DNA of 64,000 bases from Allolobophora icterica (lineage: Eukaryota > Annelida > Clitellata > Crassiclitellata > Lumbricidae): the NCBI GenBank assembly GCA_963556255.1, contig OY744607.1, forward strand, positions 42,906,052-42,970,051, given 5' to 3'. The notes under the pieces were generated by a model, which saw only the letters and a program-made list of their open reading frames with translations, made no database searches and was not told the origin of the DNA. Position numbers and translations under genes: made by a program. This document shows positions 34,848-47,275 of the stretch, one piece after another; within the stretch, counting starts at the first letter, position 1, and every line of letters starts with the position of its first letter.

Positions 34848-34930
34848 AGCCACGGCCGGTATGCGAACCGGCTTCCTCTTGCACAGACGAGCCGTGACGT
34901 ACGCCTTTCCCGAAGTAACCAACGAGGTCA
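34848..34930 (-). mobile_element. tRNA-like sequence, probable SINE head
   Basis: On the minus strand, TTGGTTACTTCGGGAAAGG followed by AGCCGGTTCGCATACCGGC has spacing and a T-arm-like hairpin (GCCGGTTCGCATACCGGC) as in a tRNA. The acceptor halves do not pair, so a functional tRNA is unlikely. Confidence 0.35.
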
Positions 34931-34934
34931 ACAA

Positions 34935-35255
34935 ACCAGCCGGTGGACTTAGAAAGAAGCCGGTGTTGTTGTGACGAAATTCCTTCGCTGATTTCTCTTC
35001 GCATGGCTGCAATCACGTTTAGTTCTAAAACCCAGATTTAATTCTGGGTGCTGGTAAAAGCGAACGCCGGACAAATTGCCAATTCTTTCGACACATAGAT
35101 CAGCGCGCAACGAAAGCGGCAGCGTCCTTGATTTCCTCCTCTCTCCTCCTCCTCCTCTCTAAGCCACGGCGCCGTCACGCTTGTCCGCTTGCTTGGCACA
35201 TCAGCGACCGTATTGATCCGAAATATTTCTTGCCCATTGGCATCTTGTCCACTCC
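34935..35255. other. Unannotated sequence
   Basis: No gene or repeat supported. Confidence 0.45.
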
Positions 35256-35259
35256 TATC

Positions 35260-36120
<861 letters not shown>

Positions 36121-36124
36121 CTCT

Positions 36125-36495
36125 CCTTCTCGACCTTGCTCTCACTCTATCTCTCTCGTCTTACTCCCCTTCCAACCTCCTTCCATGTAAACTCTCTCTC
36201 CCTATCACCACCTTTCCTCCGCGCCTTCGATTGCCTCTCTGGCCCTGACCAATTTTTCCTCTCTCTTGTCGCCAGATAATGCTGATGCGGACATTTCTTC
36301 GAATCGCAAGAGCAAATGACGAGACATTCTGTTGACTGCAGCGCCGCTAGGCGATCGGAGTTGTCGCTCAAGACGACAAAAGTCGTATCATCAGAAACCA
36401 ATTTGTTCCTCAATAAGCTGAACACGTGAGTCTTCACATTCAGCCATCGAAGAAAGCAATAATGACCATCACTTCAATGCACAACCCACTGGTAT
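36125..36495. other. Unannotated sequence
   Basis: No gene or element recognised. Confidence 0.45.
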
Positions 36496-36499
36496 ACGT

Positions 36500-36890
36500 G
36501 TAGGTATGTATGCATGTATGTATGTGTGTATGTATGTATGTATGCATGTATGTATGCTTGTTTGTTTGTATGTATGTATGCATGTATCTATGTATGTATG
36601 TATGCATGTATGTATGTATGTAAGTAAGTATATGCAGATAGATATGTTTGTTTGCAAATATGTGTGTGTGTATGTATGGATGTATGAATATATGTATGCC
36701 GATAGAAATGTATGTGTGCATGTATGTATGCATTTCTTTACGAATGTACAGATGGGTGAATGGAGTGAAGAATAAATGAATGGATGGTTGTATGCATGTA
36801 TGGATGGATGGATGGCTGGCTGGTTGGCTGGATGGATGGATGGATGGATGGATGGATGGATGGATGAATGGATGGATGGACGGAGGATAT
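36500..36890. repeat. GTAT then GGAT arrays
   Basis: Degenerate GTAT at 36500-36640 and GGAT/GGCT at 36780-36885. Confidence 0.9.
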
Positions 36891-36907
36891 ATTTCAACAC
36901 ATACCCA

Positions 36908-37017
36908 CATCCTTATGCTTGCATATGTCATGTACATCCTTATGCTTGCATGTGTCATGTACATCCTTATGCTTGCATATGTGATGTACATCCTTATGCT
37001 TGCATATGTCATGTACA
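36908..37017. repeat. 27-bp minisatellite, four copies
   Basis: Unit ACATCCTTATGCTTGCATAT followed by GTCATGT, with one or two changes per copy. Confidence 0.9.
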
Positions 37018-37076
37018 TATGCTCATGTATGTAATTACATTTTGAAAATAAATTTCTTTCGGCCATAGTAACTGTT

Positions 37077-37472
37077 ATGATAACGATGAACGGACCTGGC
37101 ACAGACCAATCGGCCAAAGTCGTGTATACTCTGGACCTCCATTTGCTTCTTAACCGCTCAGTGGTACTAAAAGCAGCGACTGGGGTCAAAGGTGAAATGG
37201 AGGTCAGAGACGTAATAGAGGTTAAAGACGCGGACGGAGGTCTCCAGGTCATTTGTGGATGCGCTTCAGTTCACTCGAAGGAATCGACGACTCGGTTCAG
37301 TGGATTCATGTTCATGAGATTCTCGTTCCAGCTCAACCTATCGGGAACAACTGGACTTGGTTTCATGTATTTATGCACGCTACGTAATGTGATGTACTGT
37401 AGATCTCCGGAATTTCGAAGCGCCACACAAAACCGAGTCTGGGAGTCCAGATTAAACAGAGGCGCTATTTAA
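37077..37472 (+). other. Unclassified open frame, coding status unknown
   Basis: A 131-residue frame of normal composition in sequence that is not tandemly repetitive. I recognise no domain. Loose GAGGTCAGAGACG-type repeats at 37200-37250 and the absence of splice support argue against calling it a gene. Confidence 0.12.
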
Positions 37473-37639
37473 AATCATGTCCGCAATAGCCAGGTTGTTT
37501 TGTCCGTTCCGGTTCCAGCTCAGGATCGATCAAAAACATGTTTTAATAGACGCATATATGGCTACATACATTGGCATACATACATACAGTGTACTTAAAT
37601 ACACACATATATATGCAAGCATGCATAGAGAAGTACATA

Positions 37640-38895
37640 AACTCTTTAATTACATAAATAATAATCTGCCAATCTCAGCCTGGTTTCCAGGCTGGTCATT
37701 CACCCTATAAGGCACTTTATGTGCACTTGCATGATATGATCTCCAATGCTATTGACAACAACGAATATTCCGTGGGGGTATTCTATGATCTTTTTAAAGT
37801 ATTCGACACAGTCGACCATAAAACACTAATAAAACACTTGAAAATTATGGAATTAGAGGCACTCCACTGAAAAGGTCCATCAGCTATCTCTAGGATCGCA
37901 CTCAAAACGTAATGTGAAATGAGGTACTTTCCGAGAAGGGAATAATTAGGTTTGGGATCCCACAGGGGTCTATTCTTGGCCACCTATTATTTCTCCTGTT
38001 CATTAACGACTTATCCAAGGTCTCCTCCACAATTTTTATGGTCTTGTTTGCTGATGAAGACTAATATTTTCTTTCCCTGTTTTTCCTGGCAAGTTCTACT
38101 AGAGTTATCTCATATTGCCAACTGGCTCTGCGCAAAATGACTTACTCTTAACCTCCATAAGACTAATTTTATCCTATTTAGGTGCATAGGAAACCACTCC
38201 TCTCCGAGAGACCTCGTCTGCTTGTCAAAAATACCCCTTTGGCCCAGACGGAATCCACGTGGTTTCTGGGCATTGAAGTTGACCAATACCTGACTTGGAA
38301 GCAGCACATAAATTACATTTCATCCAAACTTCCCAAAGACATCGATGTATGCCCGCTCGTACTGCATTTTTATTGCCTAAATCTGCTAGACTAAATCTAT
38401 ACTACAATTTTGGTTTACCCATACTCAAGCTACTGCAACATGAAATGGGTATCAAACTATGAATCCAGGTTGACTAAACTGGTTGTGCTTCAGAAAAGGG
38501 CAGTACGTATCATCGCGGGCATTTGCAGTGAGCAGCATACTGGCCTTTAATACTCTAAATAACCTTTCTACATCATTACCGCACTTAGTTAAGTCCGTAT
38601 AGTTAAGATTACAGTTAAGTTTTTCATAAATTTGTTATTATAATACTTTCAATTTATTTTGGTTTTTGGACTATTGTGCTTGCGCAATTTGTACTGTGGC
38701 TGTTGTCTTTCCTCGTTGTATCTTGTCTCAACTCGATCTCCTTAATTTTCTGTAAATTTTCGTACCTATAGGTGTCCCTCCTATCGGGATTTCGATCCCT
38801 TTGGGCCTCCTTTTTGTAACTAATGTAAATTCATCTGCAGCTTGTTATTTGTGTGTCAATTTGGTGGCAATAGAAAAATACCTGACTGACTTGAC
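37640..38895 (+). pseudogene. Hairpin-family LINE reverse transcriptase relic
   Basis: Reverse-transcriptase motifs appear in order through several frames: SVGVFYDLFKVFDTVDH (37775; the catalytic Asp is kept), GIPQGSILG then LLFINDLSKVSS (37950-38020), LFADED (38045; the FADD box has lost its second Asp), then GIEVDQYLTWKQHI (38270) and LQKRAVRIIAG (38490). Stops and frameshifts are frequent. The 3' UTR hairpin (38771-38810) and a CTGACTTGACTTGA tail (38883-38898) complete the element. It is 5'-truncated and clearly the same family as the copy at 46.3 kb. Confidence 0.85.
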
Positions 38896-38914
38896 TTGAT
38901 ACATACATGTGCAT

Positions 38915-39202
<288 letters not shown>

Positions 39203-39261
39203 GTTTCAATATGTTGAGACTGTAAAGTGATCAATTGGCTTATCTCATCTTTTCAATAAAC

Positions 39262-39264
<3 letters not shown>

Positions 39265-39338
<74 letters not shown>
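39265..39338. repeat. GATT array following an AATAAA
   Basis: TTTTCAATAAACTT then about 18 GATT units. The AATAAA plus GATT tail is the layout of the LINE end at 43790-43825, so a retroelement end is likely here too. Confidence 0.85.
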
Positions 39339-39459
39339 ATATACATGCATAAGTGCATAGCGCTGCCTGCGTACATAGATATATATATATTTACATACAT
39401 TCATATATGCATATATATAAATACATTTATACTTTAATGCATGCATGCAAGCATACATA

Positions 39460-39492
39460 CAGACAGACAGACGGCAGACAGACAGACAGACA
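39460..39492. repeat. ACAG array
   Basis: Short CAGA/GACA run. Confidence 0.85.
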
Positions 39493-39631
39493 GGCCCATA
39501 TATGAAGACCTTTAAATTCGATTTATGGCTGTTACTAAGGGTACGAATAGGAATGGAGCGGCATAGGATGGAATGTCACTGTCAAGTCATTCTGTCCAGT
39601 CTCAGCAACCGGATCTCTGGGAGGCCGAGCG

Positions 39632-39770
39632 ATGTCATACGTCCGATGCCTCTCCGTCGATACGTCGTTCGTATGCACCAGCTGCTGTACCAAGGAAGAT
39701 GAAGATGCCTGTCAGCGAAGAGGAACCTGCAGTGTGTACTGGACCCATGTGTGTGTTCAAAATTACAGAT
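39632..39770 (+). other. Cys-rich open frame, possible exon
   Basis: The frame contains FVCTSCCTKEDEDACQRR and then GTCSVYWTHVCV: seven cysteines within about 30 residues, in a pattern reminiscent of small disulphide-rich extracellular domains. I cannot name the family, and no convincing splice sites bracket it. Downstream sequence turns pyrimidine-rich. Confidence 0.2.
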
Positions 39771-40060
39771 ACGTCATCTTCGACTGTCTCTTTCCCTGCT
39801 TCTCTGTTTCCTTCTCTGCTTCTCTGTCTACCTGCCTTTCTGTCTCCGTATCTCTCGCGCGCTCTTCTGTCTATGTCTCAAGATAACTGTATGTAGACTC
39901 ATGGGTTCCACATACACAAGGATATAGTAAATCGGAATAGCCGCTAAATAAATGTCATGTATACAGCACATTGTGAGGTTCTTAAAACGCGTTATATAAG
40001 TGTTCAGATACATACATACATAAATATATATATATATATAATATTTATATCTACATGTAT

Positions 40061-40504
40061 TAGGGCTGTACCGAATATTCGCTTCGTATTCGCTTCGGGG
40101 CCGAATAGTGAGCCAAACAGCTATTCGGTTTTCGGCCGAATAGTAGCGGTCGGACCGAATACGAATAGTGGTCACGTGACATCTGTTTTTGCATATGCGG
40201 CTGTTATAGCGAGTGGAGTGAAACTTAAGTAAGTGACAATTTCTAAGTTTAGTTAAATTATTTCCATTCCTAGTTTACACAGACTGGCAGAAGAATGCAA
40301 AAATTACAAGTAGTTAACTGTTTACTTTTAGTTTATCCATTAAATTTACTGAACTGAAACTTTTGCTTACATTTGAAATTTTGAATGTTGTCGGTGGCCC
40401 TATTTTGTACACTATTCGTATTAGTATTCGTATTCGGCCGAATAGTTGGTCCAGTTATTCGTATTCGGCCCGAATAGTCATAATCACTATTCGGTACAGC
40501 CCTA
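40061..40504. mobile_element. hAT-type MITE with CGAATAGT motifs
   Basis: Ends TAGGGCTGTACCGAATA and TATTCGGTACAGCCCTA are perfect inverted repeats. ACATGTAT flanks both sides (40053-40060 and 40505-40512). CGAATAGT and CGTATTCG motifs are iterated in both subterminal regions. The TAGGG terminus differs from the CAGTG group, so this is a separate hAT family. Confidence 0.93.
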
Positions 40505-40662
40505 ACATGTATACATAAGTGCCCCCAGTATCCATATTCCGCACTTAAAAATAGCCCTTGAATCGGCGCCATCCGTTCTGCATGCGAAAAACGATTCTTT
40601 GGACGAAAGCAGAGAGAACCGAAAGATTGCATCACAATTAGAACAATTGATCTCCTCTGTCT

Positions 40663-40663
40663 A

Positions 40664-40724
<61 letters not shown>

Positions 40725-40895
40725 TAGACAAACAGACAGACAGATAGACAGACAGATAGACAGACAGTCAGATAGACAGACAGACAGATAGACAGACAGA
40801 TAGACAGATAGACAGACAGACAGATAGACAGACAGATAGACAGACAGACAGATAGAAAGATAGCAGACAGACAGACAGACAGACAGACAGATAGA
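40663..40895. repeat. CAGA/GATA tetranucleotide array
   Basis: Pure CAGA units at 40663-40722 pass into mixed CAGA and TAGA units. Confidence 0.95.
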
Positions 40896-40899
40896 CAGA

Positions 40900-41455
40900 C
40901 ATCATCTGCCTTTGCCTTTAATGGATGACATCATTTCCGACCTATCTCTTGTCATACACCGTCTCCTCGGTTCGATGACAACCACCAGCTTTTTTATAGG
41001 CAAAGATTGCCATCGGCTGAGGCTGTTTGAACCACAGGAGGTGTAGTACGAGATACGTTCCACGGCGAATATTGTTCCGACCCCACCCACTTTGGCACTA
41101 CGTGTAGTACGGCAAAGTTAAAGATATGCAGTTGTCTCTACAGCCGAGTTTTTATTTAGTAAGAAATTGCCTAAGCAGTCTGCAATTCTCCAATTGCAAT
41201 GGCGATGAAACAAGAGGTATTCATTTCTTTTCTTAGAAACGTGATGACACGTCTTGGTCACGTGAATCAATCACAATTTTTTCAGGAACTGTTTTCGCCG
41301 GTACTAATTTGGCTCCACACGGACTTTGTATGAACTTGTCATTGTAGACAATGTAGAGCCTCGTTGATTGTCAGACAGAAGAGTCCGTCACGTGATAAGA
41401 CAACACCGGAAGTGGATTCTTCAGAAGATACAACCTCCGTGTAACGAAACGTACT
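40900..41455. other. Unannotated sequence
   Basis: No gene or element recognised. Confidence 0.45.
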
Positions 41456-41459
41456 GTAA

Positions 41460-41540
41460 TAATATTGTAATTCGACGTTTATTATAGCCCTCAGCGGTGA
41501 AACAATGTCGCCCTGGGGAGGCGCTATATAAATGTTTGTG
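41460..41540 (+). mobile_element. L2-like LINE 3' end box
   Basis: CCCTGGGGAGGCGCTATATA then AATGTTTGTG; terminal box only. Confidence 0.55.
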
Positions 41541-41619
41541 AAAAGAAACGGAGATCTTTCATTGCACCCATCGCCATCAAATGGCTGTCGACAATAACTC
41601 ATGATGGGGCGATAGCGGT

Positions 41620-41935
41620 GGTGGTTTTGATGATGAAGAAGATGATGATGATGAAGATGCTGCTGCTGCTGATGATGATGATTGGTTATTACGATGATGA
41701 AGATGAAGATGATTGTTTATTGCAATGATGAAGATGATGATGAAGATAATGATGGTGTTTGGTTTTTACGATGTTGTTGTTGTTGTTGTTGTTGATGATG
41801 ATGATGAGAAGGAGGAGGAGGAGGAGGAAGAGGAGGACGAGGAGTACGAGGAGGAGGAAGAGGAGGACGAGGAGGACGAGGAGGAGGAAGAGGAGGAAGA
41901 GGAAGAGGACGATGACGATGACGATCGTGATGTCT
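41620..41935. repeat. GAT, GTT and GGA trinucleotide arrays
   Basis: GATGAT, GTTGTT and GGAGGA runs follow one another; frames through them code only Asp/Glu or Ser/Thr runs. Confidence 0.92.
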
Positions 41936-42151
41936 TTCTTATATAGTTTTTACTGCACATGTTTAATTCCTTCTTGTGTGTTTGCGTTTTCGTGATACGG
42001 AGAGCGACAACTGAGAAAGAGTGTGGCACACATAAGGAGACATACACAGCGACATATGCCTAGTCAGCGATTCTGCGGCTGTGTATTGGTTGACAGGCAT
42101 TCGGAAATGAGATGAATATTTTCCACAGGAAGCTGGTATTGTTCTCACCCA

Positions 42152-42262
<111 letters not shown>

Positions 42263-42385
42263 GCTACCTATCTATTGTAGACCTTTTAGTATCCATATTA
42301 TAACGCTAGCGTTATGGCGGCATATGGCTATACTGGATGCATGTATTTGTATATATATGTGTGTGTTTGTGTGTATGCGATTTCT

Positions 42386-42660
42386 GTATGTATGTGTGTA
42401 TGTATGTATGTATGTATGTATGTATGTATGTATGTATGTATGTATGTATGTGTGTATGTATGTATGTATGTATGTATGTATGTATGTATGTATGTATGTA
42501 TGTATGTATGTATGTATGTATGTATGTATGTATGTATGTATGTATGTATGTATGTATGTATGTATGTATGTATGTATGTATGTATTATACTATATCTATC
42601 CATCTATGCATCTATCTATCTATTCATCTGTCTATCCAACTATCTATCTCTACATACTGA
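42386..42660. repeat. GTAT array then CTAT repeats
   Basis: About 49 GTAT units (42390-42585) followed by degenerate ATCT units. Confidence 0.95.
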
Positions 42661-42764
42661 CAGACACATACAAGCACACCGACAGAGTGTGGTTGTTTGT
42701 GTCTTAAATCTTCATTTATTCATTTTGTTCTTTCTTTCAACAATGGAATCAACAGATGTCTACA

Positions 42765-42950
42765 TTTTTTTCTGTAGCTGACCCTTCGGTCTGGAATGGG
42801 CTTCCTCTGACTCTGCGCTTGTCGCCTAAGTTCTTTCTGATACGTTTTACTGCAATCTCAAGACTGTCCTCTTTAGCCGGGGCTGGGTCGAGAGCGCTCC
42901 TGATTAGAAACCCTGAAGGGGCGCTATATAAATCCTCGTAAATAATTATA
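42765..42950 (+). mobile_element. L2-like LINE C-terminus and 3' end
   Basis: The frame reads VADPSVWNGLPLTLR, then SRLSSLAGAGSRALL, and the terminal box GGGGCGCTATATAAATCC. It matches the WN-LP region plus end sequence of the copies at 50.9 and 57.0 kb. Confidence 0.75.
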
Positions 42951-43154
42951 TATATATAACTATTTCTTATATTTATATATGTATGTATGCATTTATGCAT
43001 CTTTATAAATGTGTGGATGTATGCATGCATACGTGTATGTACATAGGTATGTATGCAATTAAGTATGTATGCATGTATGTATGGATGCATGCATGTATGT
43101 ACATATGTATATACGTATGTATGCATGTATATTAATATATAGGCCTATATGTAA

Positions 43155-43825
43155 GTGTTTGCCTTTTGAATGCATAAATAAGTTGCAAGTTGGATTATTT
43201 ATGTTCAGATTTCAATTGAACGTACTGCTTGTGAATCTAAAAATGGTTTTTAGAAAAATTCTGACGTACACGATCATTTCACGCGATCGCTCAACAAGTA
43301 CCTTCAACGTAGTTTGCACACTACTGTTAAGCAGCATAGCATCAAAGTCTGTGGCCCGATATTCTGGAATCCATTGCCTATTGAAATTACTGGTTTACCA
43401 ACTATACATCAATTTAAACATAAACTGAAACTATATGTCTTGGATGCACTCACATGACTGCATTATGTCTTTATTTGCACAGGCACTGTTGTTGCTTTCA
43501 TTTCTTTTTAACTGATGAAAATTGATCTTTATACCTTAGTTGGAGTTCATGTGCACTGATAGTTACGTTCTTTAGTTAAGAGTTCTATTATTGTTTCTTA
43601 TTTACCTGTTGGCCATATAACTTGTTCGATGTTACCGTTCAAAGTATTGATCGTGCTGCCATTTCCTTGGATTACGATAAATGTTAACTAGGTGGCCCTG
43701 CTGAGCGGGATCAAGATCCCTTTTGAGTCTCCTCTTGTTGCCAAAATTCAAACTTTATGCTGTATTCCCTTGGACTTCAAAAAATGGCTTCAATAAAAAG
43801 GATTGATTGATTGAGTGATTGATTT
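43155..43825 (+). pseudogene. Hairpin-family LINE C-terminus with 3' UTR and GATT tail
   Basis: Coding starts near LPFECINKLQVGLFMFRF; after a frameshift near 43260 it continues LQRSLHTTVKQHSIKVCGP and IFWNPLPIEITGLPTIHQFK, with a stop at 43455-43457. This is collinear with the last 100 residues of the ORF ending at 49412. The 3' UTR has the hairpin GGGATCAAGATCCC (43708-43721), CAATAAAAAG and GATT repeats ending near 43822. 5'-truncated. Confidence 0.8.
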
Positions 43826-43829
43826 GTGC

Positions 43830-44825
43830 CCACGTACCTTGCACTTGCTGAAAGACGTTCTGAAACACAACCAGTAATATCCAGAATGAGCTAGCTCTAG
43901 ACAAATACGCGTCTCCCCATTTCGCCATCACCAGATATCGAACGATCCCTACGACGAAAACGAATAACGCCTGTTTTCCTGATCCCAGTCGACCAGGCCG
44001 CATCCTTGCGTCCGGTTTCTCGTCGAGGGCATCTGACACCAGCCGGAAACGAAGGGCCTGTCGGGTAAAAGACGCCGTTGACGATTAGACGCCAAACTTG
44101 GCGGCGCACACATCTAACTACGCGCGCACGCAACAACCACGGGCCGGCGCACACCTCTGCGACTGCTGCCGCCGCTGCAACACGCTTGGCGCACGCATCT
44201 GCGCAGGCGGCAACAACTGTGGCGCACCCACACAGCGCCGTCTATCGGGAACGTGTTTAACCGTTTCTTTTGTGTACGTTTCTCTGTGCGTGTGCTTGTA
44301 TGTGTCTGTCGGTGCGTTGATATGTGTGTCTGCGTTTCACTGATGGTCGTCCTGGGAATTGGTCGAATGGTAGGTTATCCACTTTGGATGCCTGAATGTC
44401 CCGCTGAGTGTCGTTGTGCGCCTGTGTTTGTTGGTCTCGATGGGCAATTCGGTTGAAGAGAGATAGCCAACAACAGCTTAACCTATTTACCCTTGAGGAG
44501 GAAAAATACATGTCGACCTATGAGAACGATCCTTGTTTTGTGTACCAATGTATATGCAACCTAATCTTATCTCATCTTATCTCGCCCGCTAGTTATCGTA
44601 TCCTTTTAGATCTTATCTTTCCTGATCTTACCGTTTTAATCTCATATTTTCTTATCTCATCCGATATTTCTCATCGTTTCTGATCTGATCTCTTTAATCT
44701 CATATTTTCCGATCTCATCTAATGTGGTCCTATCTCATATTGTATCGTAGCTTTGCTTATCTCTTCTGACAGGTAATCCAGTGTCATCTTAACCAACATA
44801 TTTGCTGTCATCTTACAATTCATCC
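43830..44825. other. Unannotated sequence
   Basis: A TCTTATCTCA-rich patch (44560-44760) looks like a decayed pentamer repeat. No gene is supported; the CG-rich stretch at 44050-44240 has CGCACAC repeats. Confidence 0.45.
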
Positions 44826-44829
44826 TTTC

Positions 44830-44942
44830 AGTCAACTTCCGGCAACTAGCGTCTTCACTCTCAACTGTGGCCTCTTGAGCTCCTCTCAGCTGTTATCTCT
44901 GAGAGGCGCTATATAAATGCCTTGAATGAACAAATGAATGAA
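44830..44942 (+). mobile_element. L2-like LINE 3' end with GAAT tail
   Basis: CTGTTATCTCTGAGAGGCGC then TATATAAATGCCTTGAATG and GAATGAAATAAT. Confidence 0.6.
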
Positions 44943-45047
44943 ATAATGCCCTCTCACTTTTGCTGTTTTATTTCTTTTCTCAATTGCTATCCTTTTCCCT
45001 CTAATATACATTACAATTCAATAGAACTGCATTTTATATTACCCTCC

Positions 45048-45235
45048 TTCCAGAGTTCAGAAGTGCACACGCGACCATACAACAGAACATCGATGGTGCT
45101 GGGCAATTGTGGGTAAAAAACGACTTCTTCAACGTCCTTACACCTGCAAAAACCACCTGAGTGGAGGTTCGAACCCGTACTCTCCGAGTTACAGACCGAC
45201 CGCTCTCTCCATTCGACCATCGTGCTTCATCATTG
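45048..45235 (-). mobile_element. tRNA-derived SINE relic
   Basis: On the minus strand the head GATGGTCGAATGGAGAGAGC (A box) and GTACGGGTTCGAACCTCC (B box) are well preserved and correctly spaced. The middle keeps CACAATTGCCCAGCACC, as in the other SINEs. The 3' end is unclear. Confidence 0.7.
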
Positions 45236-45239
45236 CCGA

Positions 45240-45575
45240 CGCCTTCGAAGGCTGAGCGCATAAGTTATCATCTCAGAGCATATCAATCGTCCAACAGAAA
45301 AGCGTGATTTCACGCAGTGACAGCTTCTTTCAAGGCGAGAACTCCTCAACACGTCCATCCGTCAGAAAGCCCTTTCGACATGCGAGTTCCGTTATCGACG
45401 ACCGGTGTCGTGTGCCATGTCGAACCCCGGACGAAGGCGGTTCCGGGAAATATTGTGGTTGGTTCGCGTGACCAGGACGCGAATCTGGTTTTTAAAATAG
45501 ATCTGTTCTGTCTGCTGATTTCGACTGATGTGTCGTAAGTCGAAATCCTGTTCTGTACTAGTAACAACTGAGTAC
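45240..45575. other. Unannotated sequence
   Basis: No gene or element recognised. Confidence 0.45.
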
Positions 45576-45577
45576 AA

Positions 45578-46328
45578 ACATACATACACACATGCATACA
45601 TACATACAAGCGTGTATACATACATACATGCATACACAGTATTACACACATACAAGCGTGTATGCATACATACATAAAACATATATCATACATACATACA
45701 TACATACATACATACATACATACATACATACATACATACATACATACATACATACGTACATACGTACATACGTACATACGTACATACGTACATACGTACA
45801 TACGTACATACGTACATACGTACATACGTACATACGTACATACGTACATACGTACATACGTAGATACATACGTAGATACATACATACATACATACATACA
45901 TACGTACATACGTACATACGTACGTACGTACATACGTACATGCGTACATACGTACATACGTACATACGTACATACGTACATACGTGCATACGTGCATACG
46001 TACATACGTGCATACGTACATACGTACACACGTACATACGTACACACGTACATACGTGCATACGTGCATACGTGCATACGTGCATACGTGCATACGTACA
46101 TACGTACATACGTACATACGTACATACGTGCATACGTACATACGTACATACGTGCATACATACATACATACATGCATACAGATATACATACATACATACA
46201 TACATACATGCATACATAGATACATGCATACATACATACATACATACATACATACATACATACATACATACATACATACATACATACATACATACATACA
46301 TACATACATACATACATACATACATACA
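45578..46328. repeat. CATA array with a CATACGTA higher-order block
   Basis: Uniform CATA at 45690-45752, an 8-bp period (CATACGTA, with CATGCGTG-type variants) from 45753 to 46155, then CATA again to 46328, where the LINE begins. Confidence 0.96.
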
Positions 46329-46387
46329 CAGTATTACATAGTGATATTGGAATTGTTTTAAGGGGCTCGCAGGAGCTTGAACTTGAG

Positions 46388-47275
46388 GTGATATCCCAAG
46401 AGCCTGAGAGTGAAACATTCTCTAATATTCACGATATAGACCCTGATCGCAACCTATTTGGCGCTAAAAAAATTTGGTCCAGTGACTATATCTCGTTGGA
46501 TAAACTCCAGCAGCGTTTATCAGATGTTTCAACGAATAATACGAATTTAACAATCATTCATATAAATTGTAGAAGTATTATATATAAAATACCGGAAATT
46601 TCTGACATAATTAATAAAACCCATCCAGATATTATTGCTCTCACAGAAACTTGGCTAGAGGAAAACCTCTTAGATACCATACATATCCCTGAATACAAAT
46701 TTGTTGGGAAGGCTAGAAAAAGTGGGAGAGGTGGCGGAGTAGCATTTTTTATAAGTCATCAGCTAAATTTTCAAATTTATGTTCCATTTAACAATGACCC
46801 CGACCTTGCAACATTCGAGCACCTTTTTCTAAAGATTAAATTAAAATGCAGTGAGCTGATGGTTGGGGTTATCTACAGGGCTCCTGGCCAGGGATTAGAC
46901 GTATTCTTACAGGAATTTGACAAACTGACTCTACACATCGAATCAAAATCTAAAGATATAATTCTAACTGGGGACTTTAATATAGACTTGTTGAAAGTTA
47001 ACGACCATCATGAAACGAACATTTTTTATAACAACCTTATTGCTCATCACTTCCTCCCAACGATCACCAAGCCAACCAGAATAACCGAAACATCCAAAAC
47101 GTTAATTGACAATTTATTCTGTACAAATTGGTCTAGGTTGTTGATGGCTTCCATTATCTTGTCTGACATATCTGATCATCTTCCAATCTTAGCACAGTTT
47201 TCTGCTGTAAAATACCGGAAAAAAAGAACAAATAAAATCGGAGAGAAGATCAGTTACCTCGGCAGGCCTAGATAA
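46388..47275 (+). CDS. LINE ORF2, endonuclease part (EEP/APE-like)
   Basis: The apurinic-like endonuclease nicks target DNA and so primes reverse transcription. Counting from the GTG at 46388, the catalytic set is complete: HIN (N60), TETWL (E87), GDFN (D196, N198) and SDH (D263, H264). GGGVAFFI (117-122) and GVIYRAP (160-166) are family hallmarks. The frame is open back to the CATA array at 46328, so the true start is lost. It ends at 47273-47275 because of a frameshift between 47211 and 47268, most simply in the A7 run at 47219-47225; the plus-one frame then continues LDKFSNDLKG from 47268 into the reverse transcriptase. Whether this is a mutation, an assembly error or a translational shift is not decidable here. 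Confidence 0.9.
   Translation: MISQEPESETFSNIHDIDPDRNLFGAKKIWSSDYISLDKLQQRLSDVSTNNTNLTIIHINCRSIIYKIPEISDIINKTHPDIIALTETWLEENLLDTIHIPEYKFVGKARKSGRGGGVAFFISHQLNFQIYVPFNNDPDLATFEHLFLKIKLKCSELMVGVIYRAPGQGLDVFLQEFDKLTLHIESKSKDIILTGDFNIDLLKVNDHHETNIFYNNLIAHHFLPTITKPTRITETSKTLIDNLFCTNWSRLLMASIILSDISDHLPILAQFSAVKYRKKRTNKIGEKISYLGRPR

Noticed and set aside
34848..34930. Functional tRNA gene
   Set aside because: T-arm-like hairpin present but acceptor stems do not pair; more likely a SINE head.
45346..46418. Frames of up to 327 residues across CATA/CGTA repeats
   Set aside because: Tyr/His/Thr and Met/Tyr/Val/Cys runs are products of the tetranucleotide array.
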